From positions 35,666 through 99,665 of the forward strand of contig NZ_JBEXAE010000010.1 of NCBI RefSeq assembly GCF_040566695.1: DNA of 64,000 nucleotides, in the 5' to 3' direction. The notes beneath the pieces are model-generated. The model saw nothing but the letters and a program-made list of their open reading frames with translations. It made no database searches and was not told the DNA's origin. Shown here piece by piece: positions 41,029 through 49,327 of the stretch. This DNA is from Sediminicola arcticus (GTDB lineage: Bacteria; Bacteroidota; Bacteroidia; Flavobacteriales; Flavobacteriaceae). How positions within the stretch are numbered: the first letter of the stretch is position 1; each line of letters begins with the position of its first letter. The position numbers and the translations under genes were made by a program.

Positions 41029-42864
41029 CTAAAAGAAACCGTTTTTCTTTTTGGACGATTTGCTTCCAGAGTCTTTTTTTCTACTGTCAGAAGCACTTCG
41101 CTCACGGCCTTTTCCGCCGCTGCGTCTTCCGCCACGATCGCTATCTCCGCCACTGCTCCGTCTTCCTCCAAAGGATTCGCTGCGTCTTCCGCCTCCACGA
41201 CTTCCGCCTCCACGACTTCCACCGCCACGACTTCCACCTCCGCCACCGCCGGGGTTCTTGGAAATCTCAACATTAATGAATCTTCCATCCAACTTAAAGT
41301 CGGTAAAGGTTTTTAGTATCAGTTCTGTTACTGAAGCATCCGTGTTAAAGAAAGAAAAGCTTTCTTTAACGTCTACCTTGTAAATATCATCTTGGCCTAC
41401 GTTAAGAGTATCTCTTAAGAAATCCTTCAAGGACATCCAATCGTAATCATCTTTCTCGCCAACATTGATGAAATAACGAACAGAACCATCGCTAGGAATC
41501 TGTGCAGGGCCGTCAGAATCATCTCTGCGATCACCTGAATCTGTAGTATTTAAATCTTTCGTTTTGTTGTAATAATTAAAGAAACGTGTAAACTCAACAG
41601 AGATTATTTTTTTAATCAATTCTTCCCTATCTATTCCTTGAAAAACATCATTGATGGCAGGTAAATAGTTTTCTACTTCCTCGTTAATAGAGGTTTCTTT
41701 TATTTTATTGGCAAGGTGATACAATTGAATTTCACATATCTCCATTCCCGTTGGGACTTTTTTGGAGATGAACTTCTGATTGATCTTATTTTCAATAGCC
41801 TTTATCTTGCGCAATTCACTACGGGTAATGATGACCATGGAGATACCAGATTTACCAGCTCTTCCAGTTCGTCCACTGCGGTGAGTGTACGTTTCTATTT
41901 CATCAGGTAATTGGTAATTGATAACATGAGTAATGTCATCCACATCAATACCTCTTGCTGCAACATCTGTTGCCACCAACATTTGTATTTGTTTTTTACG
42001 GAAAGAGTTCATTACCAAATCCCTTTGGTTCTGACTTAAATCTCCGTGAAGTGCTCCTGCATTGTATCCGTCTTCGATCAATTTTTCAGCAACTCTTTGT
42101 GTGTCCCTTTTGGTTCTACAAAAAATTACAGAAAAAATATCAGGATTTGTATCGGCCAATCTTTTAAGTACAGGATAACGATCCCTACCGCCAGCCACAT
42201 AGTATTCGTGCTGAACTGTTGTTGCTCCTGAATTTTTTGCACCCACAGTGATTTCCTGTGGATTGTTCATGAATTTCTTTGCAATCGTCGCTACTTCTTT
42301 GGGCATAGTTGCAGAGAATAACCAAGTAGATTTTTCTTTTGGTGTATTGGAAAGGATATCTTTAATGTCTTCCATGAAGCCCATATTCAGCATTTCATCA
42401 GCCTCATCAAGAATACAATAGTCAATTTTGGAAATATCCACCATCCCACGACCGATCATATCTTTCATACGGCCTGGTGTAGCCACAATAATTTGGGCGC
42501 CACGTTTTATTTGTCTGGCTTGATCGGAAATACTTGCTCCACCATAAATGGCAACCACGTTGATGCTTCTTTCGTATTTTGCGTACAATTGTAGCTCATT
42601 GGTGATCTGCATACATAATTCCCTTGTAGGTGAAAGGATCAACCCCTGGGTAGTTCTACTGTCTTTATCTATTTTTTGGATAAGAGGAAAACCAAAGGCG
42701 GCGGTTTTACCTGTTCCGGTTTGGGCCAAGGCTACCAAATCCGTGTCATCTGCCAATAAAATTGGAATTGCTTTTTCTTGTACTTCTGAAGGAGTTTCAA
42801 AACCTAAATCAGAAATAGCGTCAAGTAAGGACTTTTCTAGTCCCAGTGCTTCAAACTTTGTCAT
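41029..42864 (-). CDS. DEAD-box ATP-dependent RNA helicase with DbpA domain and RGG-like tail
   Basis: 611 residues. All helicase motifs are seen: ALAQTGTGKTAAF (I), SPTRELC (Ia), ATPGRMKD (Ib), DEADEML (II), FSATMP (III), ATDVAARGID (V) and HRSGRTGRAGK (VI). Residues 470-550 form a DbpA-type RNA-binding domain (VRYFINVGEKDDYDW). The tail (about 555-611) is a Gly/Ser/Arg-rich low-complexity segment with GGGSR repeats, as in CsdA/DeaD relatives that work in ribosome assembly and cold adaptation. A 5' leader of about 100 bases is suggested by the promoter element at 42974-42981. Confidence 0.94.
   Translation of the reverse strand: MTKFEALGLEKSLLDAISDLGFETPSEVQEKAIPILLADDTDLVALAQTGTGKTAAFGFPLIQKIDKDSRTTQGLILSPTRELCMQITNELQLYAKYERSINVVAIYGGASISDQARQIKRGAQIIVATPGRMKDMIGRGMVDISKIDYCILDEADEMLNMGFMEDIKDILSNTPKEKSTWLFSATMPKEVATIAKKFMNNPQEITVGAKNSGATTVQHEYYVAGGRDRYPVLKRLADTNPDIFSVIFCRTKRDTQRVAEKLIEDGYNAGALHGDLSQNQRDLVMNSFRKKQIQMLVATDVAARGIDVDDITHVINYQLPDEIETYTHRSGRTGRAGKSGISMVIITRSELRKIKAIENKINQKFISKKVPTGMEICEIQLYHLANKIKETSINEEVENYLPAINDVFQGIDREELIKKIISVEFTRFFNYYNKTKDLNTTDSGDRRDDSDGPAQIPSDGSVRYFINVGEKDDYDWMSLKDFLRDTLNVGQDDIYKVDVKESFSFFNTDASVTELILKTFTDFKLDGRFINVEISKNPGGGGGGSRGGGSRGGGSRGGGRRSESFGGRRSSGGDSDRGGRRSGGKGRERSASDSRKKDSGSKSSKKKNGFF
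41191..41235. repeat. three tandem 15-bp units coding GGGSR in the helicase tail
   Basis: The unit GCCTCCACGACTTCC occurs at 41191-41205 and 41206-41220 and with two changes at 41221-41235. On the minus strand it encodes Gly-Ser-Arg-Gly-Gly units. The in-frame repeat can lengthen or shorten the tail without breaking the gene. Confidence 0.88.
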
Positions 42865-43185
42865 AATATGTTAATCTTAATCGCAAATATGAATGTTGCA
42901 TAGAGCGATTATTTTATATAACCTATTATACTCAGCGCAACACATGCTATACCAGCGGCGTTAATTCAAGCGGCAAAAGTACTGTTAATCTTTGATATAA
43001 TAGCTATAAGTGCTGTAATACTTTGAGGTCCAGCAAGAAAGGGCCTTTCAAGGGTGTAACCGATAGAATATCAACGTCTTCGGCATTAGAAATACACCCT
43101 ATGGGGGAGGGCTATCGGCAATAATATTTTTTCTGAGGTAGTTTTAATCGCTTGCTTTCTTCTTTTTTGATTGTAGCAGGGACTA
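42865..43185. other. 321-base intergenic region upstream of the helicase gene
   Basis: Holds no convincing gene. On the minus strand it contains, in order, the end of rdgB, two interleaved inverted repeats (43051-43118), a 34-codon open stretch with coding-like composition (minus strand, about 43105-43005, no start codon), a promoter element at 42981-42974 and a leader of roughly 100 bases for the helicase. It may be a relic of a lost gene or a structured RNA. Confidence 0.5.
42974..42981 (-). promoter_or_regulatory. -7 promoter element of the helicase gene
   Basis: The minus strand reads TACTTTTG, matching TAnnTTTG, 110 bases before the helicase ATG. The -33 region is not a clear match. Confidence 0.45.
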
Positions 43186-43764
43186 TTATTCTAGATTTTT
43201 TAAAAAGTCTATCAATTGTTTCATGGCCTTGCCCCTATGGCTAATTACATTTTTTACTGTTATAGGTAGTTCTGCAAAAGTCTTGTCATATCCATTTGGT
43301 CTAAAGATGGGATCATAACCAAATCCGCCTTCACCGTTTTTTTTCGTGGTTATTTCACCCAAGACAATTCCATTAAACAATACTTGTTGTCTTTCTAGGT
43401 GAAGTGCTATCGTAGTTTTAAAGCGAGCCTCTCTATGGGTTACCCCTTCCAATGCCGCCAATAGTTTGTCCATATTATCTTCTGAATTTTTGTTTGCGCC
43501 TGCATATCTGGCAGAAAATACTCCAGGGGCACCATCAAGGGCATCAACCATAAGACCTGTATCATCGGCAAAACAGGCATAGCCATAATTTTCTGCTACA
43601 TAATTTGCTTTGATAATGGCATTGCCCTCTATAGTATCTGCTGTTTCGGGTATTTCATCTACACAACCTATATCATCCAAAGAACGCAACGTGATATTTT
43701 TGGGAAGCAACAGTTGCACTTCCTTGAATTTGTTTTTATTATGTGTGGCGAATACGAGTTCCAT
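43186..43764 (-). CDS. rdgB: non-canonical purine NTP pyrophosphatase (RdgB/HAM1)
   Basis: 192 residues. Hydrolyses ITP, dITP and XTP to the monophosphates, keeping deaminated purines out of nucleic acids. Family motifs: VFATHNKNKFKEV at the start (SerThr-His-Asn-xx-Lys loop), FADDTGLMVDALDGAPGVFS near 66-85, GEGGFGYDPIF near 147-157 and SHRGKAM near 177. Full length. Confidence 0.96.
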   Translation of the reverse strand: MELVFATHNKNKFKEVQLLLPKNITLRSLDDIGCVDEIPETADTIEGNAIIKANYVAENYGYACFADDTGLMVDALDGAPGVFSARYAGANKNSEDNMDKLLAALEGVTHREARFKTTIALHLERQQVLFNGIVLGEITTKKNGEGGFGYDPIFRPNGYDKTFAELPITVKNVISHRGKAMKQLIDFLKNLE

Positions 43765-43862
43765 GTTTATGTGCTGTATTTTAAGTTAATGAAGTACCTT
43801 GTCTTACATTTATAAATGCTCGTTCAAAATTACTAAATTTAAATCCTAATAGATTTTTTGCT

Positions 43863-44315
43863 ATGAAATTAAAGTTGCCCCCAGCCCTCATTTTTGTCAT
43901 TTTTGGTGGTTTCATGTACCTGCTAGATTTGTTATTACCAGTAGGAGAGTTTCAATTTTTTGGACGCTTTTGGATAATACAAATTTTGACGGTTTTAGCA
44001 GCATTGATTGGTTGTCTCTCTTTGTTCCAGTTTATTAAGGCTAAAACAACCATTGATCCATTTTCGCCGTCAAAGAGCACGCACTTGGTTACTAGTGGGG
44101 TTTACAAGATCTCTAGAAATCCAATGTACTTAGCTCTATTGATGCTCTTGTTGGCTTTTGGTCTTTGGTTGGGGAATGTCTTTAATATGCTATTGGCTGC
44201 TGGTTTTGTTTCTAATATAAATACATTTCAGATCATTCCTGAAGAAAAAGCGTTGGTGAAACTTTTTGGGAATGAATATCAACAGTATTGCATTCAGGTA
44301 AGAAGATGGTTCTAG
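43863..44315 (+). CDS. isoprenylcysteine carboxyl methyltransferase-like membrane protein
   Basis: 150 residues with four hydrophobic helices (about 8-25, 33-56, 90-108, 110-122). The C-terminal SAM-binding signature of the ICMT/PEMT superfamily is present: TSGVYKISRNPMYLA near 78-92 and IIPEEKALVKLFGNEYQQY near 125-143. Bacterial members methylate lipids or small molecules rather than prenylated proteins; the substrate here is unknown. Divergent from rdgB across 98 bases. Confidence 0.9.
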   Translation: MKLKLPPALIFVIFGGFMYLLDLLLPVGEFQFFGRFWIIQILTVLAALIGCLSLFQFIKAKTTIDPFSPSKSTHLVTSGVYKISRNPMYLALLMLLLAFGLWLGNVFNMLLAAGFVSNINTFQIIPEEKALVKLFGNEYQQYCIQVRRWF

Positions 44316-44341
44316 ATAGTAGTATAATCCCTAATAATTCT

Positions 44342-44379
44342 ATATATTAGCATATTTACTTATATTTTCATATATTAGC
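44342..44379 (+). repeat. 10-bp direct repeat before the SatD gene (possible operator)
   Basis: ATATATTAGC occurs at 44342-44351 and again at 44370-44379, 28 bases apart start to start, in the last 55 bases before the satD-like ATG. Such spacing, close to 2.7 helical turns, could be a regulator site; the SatD-like protein itself carries a helix-turn-helix. Function not proven. Confidence 0.45.
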
Positions 44380-44396
44380 CTTAAAGCTTATAAAAT

Positions 44397-45008
44397 ATGG
44401 TTGCAATCATAACAGGGGATATCATAAATTCCGAAACTTATAACGTTTCGGACTGGTTGGTGGGACTAAAGGGTTATTTATCCACCTTAGGCAATTCCCC
44501 AAAGGATTGGGATATTTACAGGGGAGATGAATTTCAGCTGAAGGTAGATTCAAGAGATGCGTTAAAAGTGGCGATTGAAATAAAATCGCTTATCAAGCAG
44601 TTCAAAGGATTAGATGTCCGTATGGCCATAGGCATAGGAGGAGAAAGTTATAGTGGGGTAGGGATAAGTGAATCTAATGGAGCAGCTTACCAGTATTCTG
44701 GTAGAACATTTGAGACCCTTAAAGAACAAAAATTAAATTTGGCCATTGCAACTTCAGACAAAGATAAGGACAACACCATAAATCTAGTCTTTAAGCTAGC
44801 ATTGGAATTTATGGATAATTGGTCCGTGGTTTCCGCTGAAATTATAGCTTTGTCACTACAAAAACCCGAAAGTTCCCAGCAAGAATTGGCCGATGCACTA
44901 CAGATTAAACAATCTGCAGTTAGTCAGCGGTTGAAAAGGGCGAAAGCAGATCTGGTTTTGGAGGTGATCAATTTTTACAGGACAATTATAAATGAACATA
45001 ACATATGA
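44397..45008 (+). CDS. SatD family protein with C-terminal helix-turn-helix
   Basis: 203 residues. The N-terminal part (AIITGDIINSE, DIYRGDEFQLKVD, VRMAIGIGGE) matches the SatD family, whose first 130 residues resemble a nucleotide-cyclase-like fold that has lost its catalytic signature. The C-terminal 60 residues contain a clear helix-turn-helix (SSQQELADALQIKQSAVSQR). SatD was named in streptococcal acid tolerance, but its action is unknown. Overlaps the next gene by 4 bases (ATGA). DNA binding and self-control via the 44342-44379 repeats are inferences. Confidence 0.86.
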   Translation: MVAIITGDIINSETYNVSDWLVGLKGYLSTLGNSPKDWDIYRGDEFQLKVDSRDALKVAIEIKSLIKQFKGLDVRMAIGIGGESYSGVGISESNGAAYQYSGRTFETLKEQKLNLAIATSDKDKDNTINLVFKLALEFMDNWSVVSAEIIALSLQKPESSQQELADALQIKQSAVSQRLKRAKADLVLEVINFYRTIINEHNI

Positions 45009-45715
45009 TTTTCTTTATTAAACTACTGTTAGCTCATTTGATAGGTGATTTTATACTGCAGCCCACCAACTGGGTCATCCACAAAGAGGAGAATAAGGTA
45101 AAATCAAAATATCTTTATTTTCACACCCTCATTCATTTTTTGCTCATAATCCTATTATTATGGGATCTAGGTTCTTGGAAATTGGCACTGGTCATTAGCA
45201 TATCGCATTATGTAATAGATTTAGTAAAATTGTATGCGAGTAAGTGGATCAAAAAAAAGAGTGTTCTTTTTTTTACGGATCAGGCCCTTCACCTTATAGT
45301 GATTTACATATGCGCCTTTCACGGTAACCTAAAGGAACAAACCAGTATTATGTTTCAACACTTGGATTGGGTACTGATTACTGCCGTTGTATTTGTCACG
45401 TTTCCAGCAGCCGTGATGATGGGTAAGTTATTGGAAGGATTTTCAGATCAAATCCAAATAGACCATAAGTCACTCCCTAATGCAGGAAAATATATTGGTA
45501 TTATAGAACGCTTGTTTGTATTGCTCTTTATTATTATTGGAAGATGGGAGGTGATTGGTTTGTTGATCACAGCGAAGTCGGTTTTTAGATTTAATGATTT
45601 AAAGGAAAACAATAACAGAAAGCTCACCGAATATATCTTGATTGGTACCTTATTGAGTTTTGGTATCGCTATTCTTACCGGTTATTTATTTATAAGCATG
45701 CGGGGTGGCCTTTAA
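45005..45715 (+). CDS. DUF3307 membrane protein
   Basis: 236 residues with about six hydrophobic helices. The opening HLIGDFILQPTNWVIHKEENK and the later FHTLIHFLLI and ISHYVIDLVKLY are typical of DUF3307, with several His/Asp residues inside or next to helices that could bind metal. It is translationally coupled to the SatD-like gene; this pair recurs in Bacteroidota, as far as I recall, and suggests a regulator plus membrane-enzyme or transporter unit. Function unknown. Confidence 0.86.
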   Translation: MIFFIKLLLAHLIGDFILQPTNWVIHKEENKVKSKYLYFHTLIHFLLIILLLWDLGSWKLALVISISHYVIDLVKLYASKWIKKKSVLFFTDQALHLIVIYICAFHGNLKEQTSIMFQHLDWVLITAVVFVTFPAAVMMGKLLEGFSDQIQIDHKSLPNAGKYIGIIERLFVLLFIIIGRWEVIGLLITAKSVFRFNDLKENNNRKLTEYILIGTLLSFGIAILTGYLFISMRGGL

Positions 45716-45935
45716 TCTAATTTAATGAACGTATTTCTGTGTCTTTGATTCACAAATTTAGGTAATGCCGGACTGTTCATGATTCTATAAATAGGAATTT
45801 CATAATTTTTAATGTAATATAAAATGATATTAGCAGCAATTCTTTAAGAATGCTAACGTGAAATCCTTTTTAACCGAAAATAGCCAAATTGAAGAAATTT
45901 AATTTTTACTTTTAGGGCTTAAATTTTATACGGTA

Positions 45936-47828
45936 ATGGTAGAAGTGGGCAGGAAATATGTTTTCGATTTTGATAGTACACTTACTCGAGTTGAAGCTTT
46001 GGATGTCTTGGCTGAAATTACGCTTAAAGACAAAGCCAATAAAAATGAGATCATTAGTGAAATACAGAAAATCACCAATCTTGGTATCGATGGGGATATA
46101 TCTTTTACCGAGTCCTTGGAGCGCCGTATAAAATTATTAAATGCTCACAGGGACAACCTGGAGCTTTTGGTTTCAGAACTTCGTCAAAAGATTTCCAAGT
46201 CCATAGAATCCAATAAAGACTTCTTTCATAATTATTCTGAAGATATTTATGTAATTTCATGCGGTTTTAAAGAATTTATTGATCCAATAGTGAAAGAGTA
46301 TGATATTCCTTCTAGTAGGGTTTATGCAAATACCTTTAAATTTGATGCAGAGGGGTTTATTATCGGTTTTGATGAGGCCAACGTATTGGCATCGCACAAC
46401 GGTAAAATTGAATGTTTAAGGAGCCTAAAATTAGAAGGAGAAGTACAAGTAATCGGAGATGGATATAGTGATTACGTAATGCGTGAAGCAGGTATTGCCG
46501 ATAAGTTTTTCGCATACACAGAAAATATATCCCGTGAAAAGGCGACAAGAAAAGCCGATCACGTTACACCTAACCTAGATGAATTTTTATTTGTGAACGA
46601 TCTACCAAGAAAAATATCCTATCCTAAAAATAGAATCAAAATTTTATTATTGGAAAATGTGCATGAAGCTGCATTTGTAAATCTTTCGAATGAAGGATTT
46701 ACAGTAGAATTAGTAAAAAGCAGTCTTTCTGAAGAGGACTTGATCGAAAAAATCAAGGGAGTGCACGTTTTGGGAATTAGGTCTAAAACCCAAGTTACTA
46801 AAAAAGTCTTGGACGCAGCAGATAAGCTGATGGTGGTGGGTGCCTTTTGCATAGGAACCACACAGATAGATCTGGATAATTGTAGGCGCAAGGGAGTTGT
46901 TGTTTTTAATGCCCCTTACAGCAATACACGATCTGTTGTGGAATTGGCCATTGGTCAAATTATTATGCTGATGAGAAGTGTTTTTCCAAGAAGTATGGAA
47001 ATTCACTCAGGTCAATGGAATAAGACGGCTGCCAATTCTCGTGAAGTAAGAGGTAAAAATTTGGGTATCGTGGGATACGGAAATATAGGAAAGCAATTGT
47101 CCGTATTGGCAGAGGCCATTGGGATGAGAGTCTACTACTATGACGTAGCTGACCAATTGGCCCTTGGTAACGCTGTAAAGTGTAATACTTTAGAGGATTT
47201 GTTGAATGTTTCAGATGTAGTAACCCTCCATATAGACGATAATAAGGCCAATAATAATTTTATAGGGGAGAGAGAGATCAATCAAATGAAGGATGGCGCC
47301 ATGCTCATTAACCTTGCTCGTGGTTTTGTTGTAGATATCCCCGCAATGGTCAATGGATTAAAAAGCGGAAAATTAGGAGGTGCAGCAGTGGATGTGTATC
47401 CTGAAGAACCTGGATCTAATGGTAATTTTATAACTGAACTTCAAGGAATCCCCAATGTAATCTTAACCCCACACGTTGGAGGCAGTACAGAAGAAGCGCA
47501 ACGCGATATTGCAAATTTTGTGCCGAATAAAATTATGGATTATATCAATTCAGGGAACACGGTAGATGCTGTGAATTTCCCAAATATTAGATTGCCAAAG
47601 CAAATAAATGCGCATAGGTTCCTTCATATCCATAAAAATGTACCAGGTGTCATGGCTAAAATAAATGAAGTCTTGGCTCGATATGAAATGAATATTACCG
47701 GTCAGTACCTATCTACGGATAACGAAGTGGGGTATGTAATTTCAGATTTGGATAAAGAATATAATAAAGAAGTGATCAAAGCACTGAAAAGAATAGAAAA
47801 TACAATTAAATTCAGAGTACTTTATTAA
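45936..47828 (+). CDS. serA: bifunctional phosphoserine phosphatase / D-3-phosphoglycerate dehydrogenase (SerB-SerA fusion)
   Basis: 630 residues in two enzymes of serine synthesis. Residues 1-220 are a SerB-type HAD phosphatase: DFDSTLT (11-17, nucleophile Asp11), SCGFKEF with Ser108, Lys157 and GDGYSDYVM (174-182). Residues 235-540 are a SerA-type dehydrogenase: FCIGTTQIDLDNC substrate segment, Rossmann GYGNIGKQL, catalytic Arg in NLARGFVVD, Glu in DVYPEEPGS and His in LTPHVGGSTEEAQ. Residues 555-630 form an ACT domain (HIHKNVPGVMAKINEVLARY), the usual serine sensor. The fusion joins steps 1 and 3; SerC, step 2, is not in the window. Confidence 0.93.
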   Translation: MVEVGRKYVFDFDSTLTRVEALDVLAEITLKDKANKNEIISEIQKITNLGIDGDISFTESLERRIKLLNAHRDNLELLVSELRQKISKSIESNKDFFHNYSEDIYVISCGFKEFIDPIVKEYDIPSSRVYANTFKFDAEGFIIGFDEANVLASHNGKIECLRSLKLEGEVQVIGDGYSDYVMREAGIADKFFAYTENISREKATRKADHVTPNLDEFLFVNDLPRKISYPKNRIKILLLENVHEAAFVNLSNEGFTVELVKSSLSEEDLIEKIKGVHVLGIRSKTQVTKKVLDAADKLMVVGAFCIGTTQIDLDNCRRKGVVVFNAPYSNTRSVVELAIGQIIMLMRSVFPRSMEIHSGQWNKTAANSREVRGKNLGIVGYGNIGKQLSVLAEAIGMRVYYYDVADQLALGNAVKCNTLEDLLNVSDVVTLHIDDNKANNNFIGEREINQMKDGAMLINLARGFVVDIPAMVNGLKSGKLGGAAVDVYPEEPGSNGNFITELQGIPNVILTPHVGGSTEEAQRDIANFVPNKIMDYINSGNTVDAVNFPNIRLPKQINAHRFLHIHKNVPGVMAKINEVLARYEMNITGQYLSTDNEVGYVISDLDKEYNKEVIKALKRIENTIKFRVLY

Positions 47829-47899
47829 GCTATCCTATTTATAATCAGATATCTGAATAAAAAAAACACTGCTTGTATTCTATCACTAGCATTAATTTT

Positions 47900-48373
47900 T
47901 TATTGATGGTGATAGGGTTCGTTTTTTAAGATAGTGAAGGCCCTATAAATCTGTTCAACAACAAACAATCGGACCATTTGATGGGAGAATGTCATTTTTG
48001 ACAAACTCAATTTTCCTTGTGCCTTTTGATATAATTCTTCACTAAATCCATAGGGTCCTCCAATTACAATTACGATCCTTTTGATTCCTGCATTCATTTT
48101 CTTTTGGAGGTAATTAGAGAATTCAACGGAAGTATGTTGCTTGCCATTTTCATCCAATAGGACCAGTGCGTCCGTTGGTTGTAGCCTTTTTAGTATAGCC
48201 TCTCCTTCTTTTTCTTTTTGCTGTACTTCCGATATGTTTTTTACATTTTTGATATCGGGAATAACTTCAAGTTCAAACTTGATGTAGTGCTTCAATCTTT
48301 CTTGATATTCAGTGATTAATTCCTGTAGATGAGTACTATCTGTTTTTCCTATGGCTAGAAGTTTTATCGTCAT
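47900..48373 (-). CDS. rlmH: 23S rRNA pseudouridine-1915 N3-methyltransferase
   Basis: 157 residues, a small SPOUT methylase acting on assembled 70S ribosomes at position 1915 of helix 69. Family motifs: MTIKLLAIGKT at the start, LDENGKQHTSVEFS near 73, VIVIGGPYGFSEELY near 100-114 and SLSKMTFSHQMVRLFVVEQIYRA near 123-145 (given in parts). Full length. Convergent with the serB-serA fusion. Confidence 0.95.
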   Translation of the reverse strand: MTIKLLAIGKTDSTHLQELITEYQERLKHYIKFELEVIPDIKNVKNISEVQQKEKEGEAILKRLQPTDALVLLDENGKQHTSVEFSNYLQKKMNAGIKRIVIVIGGPYGFSEELYQKAQGKLSLSKMTFSHQMVRLFVVEQIYRAFTILKNEPYHHQ

Positions 48374-48469
48374 GTGACGAAGTTAATACTTCCTAAAATA
48401 TCTTTCCCAATGTCGCAATTCATTTTTGGGATTAGTTTTTACTAAATTAGCAAAGATCAAAAAAACACT

Positions 48470-49327
48470 ATGATTTCAGAAGCCCAATTTCAGTATGAAA
48501 TAGATTTGACAATAAGTAATGCTATAAGGGAGGATGTTGGCGATGGTGATCATAGTTCATTGGCTTGTATACCAATTTCTGCAAAGGGGAAGGCTAAATT
48601 ATTGGTAAAGGATAAAGGGATTATTGCAGGAGTAGAATTTGCAAAAAAGGTATTTCATTATGTAGATAAGGAGCTGCAGGTAGAATCTTTTATTTCAGAT
48701 GGTCAACAGGTAAAATATGGCGATATTGTTTTTAATGTTAATGGCAGCTCTCAAAGTATTCTAAAGGCCGAGCGTCTCGTGCTTAATGCCATGCAGCGTA
48801 TGAGCGCTATTGCTACTAAGACTAATTGTTATGTTACGTTATTAGAAGGTACAAAAACAAAGATTTTAGATACCCGAAAAACCACTCCGGGATTACGTGC
48901 CGCTGAGAAATGGGCGGTTAAAATAGGCGGCGGAGAAAACCATAGGTTTGCCCTATACGATATGATTATGTTGAAGGATAACCATATCGATTTTGCCGGA
49001 GGAATTACCCAGGCAATTAATAAAACAAAGCAGTATTTAAAAGATACAAATAGAGATTTGAAAATTATTGTAGAGGCAAGGGATCTTAGTGAAGTTTCAG
49101 AAATTCTAGCTGCAGGTCAGGTTTATAGAATATTATTAGATAACTTCAATTTTGAAGATACTAAAAAGGCGGTAAAATTAATTGGTGATAGCTGTTTAAC
49201 CGAGTCCTCTGGGGGTATTAACGAAAAAACGATAAGAAAGTATGCCGAATGTGGTGTTGATTTTATTTCCTCTGGTGCCCTAACCCATTCTATTTACAAT
49301 ATGGACTTGAGTCTAAAAGCCGTGTAA
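48470..49327 (+). CDS. nadC: nicotinate-nucleotide pyrophosphorylase (carboxylating)
   Basis: 285 residues. Converts quinolinate and PRPP to nicotinate mononucleotide in de novo NAD synthesis. Signatures: NAIREDVGDGDHSS near 17, ILDTRKTTPGLRAAEKWAV near 136-154, GGGENHRFALYDMIMLKDNH near 158-177 (catalytic Lys/His) and SGALTHS near the end. Full length. The following membrane protein gene starts directly at the stop codon. Confidence 0.96.
   Translation: MISEAQFQYEIDLTISNAIREDVGDGDHSSLACIPISAKGKAKLLVKDKGIIAGVEFAKKVFHYVDKELQVESFISDGQQVKYGDIVFNVNGSSQSILKAERLVLNAMQRMSAIATKTNCYVTLLEGTKTKILDTRKTTPGLRAAEKWAVKIGGGENHRFALYDMIMLKDNHIDFAGGITQAINKTKQYLKDTNRDLKIIVEARDLSEVSEILAAGQVYRILLDNFNFEDTKKAVKLIGDSCLTESSGGINEKTIRKYAECGVDFISSGALTHSIYNMDLSLKAV

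Noticed and set aside
41025..41288. Open frame on the minus strand coding an Ala/Val/Glu-rich protein
   Set aside because: It is a shifted reading of the GGGSR repeat and tail of the helicase; the composition follows from the repeat and no family resemblance is seen.
45716..45935. Possible tRNA or small RNA before the serB-serA fusion
   Set aside because: No cloverleaf, CCA-type acceptor stem or T-loop sequence is seen; the stretch is AT-rich with only a weak TACTTTTA box.
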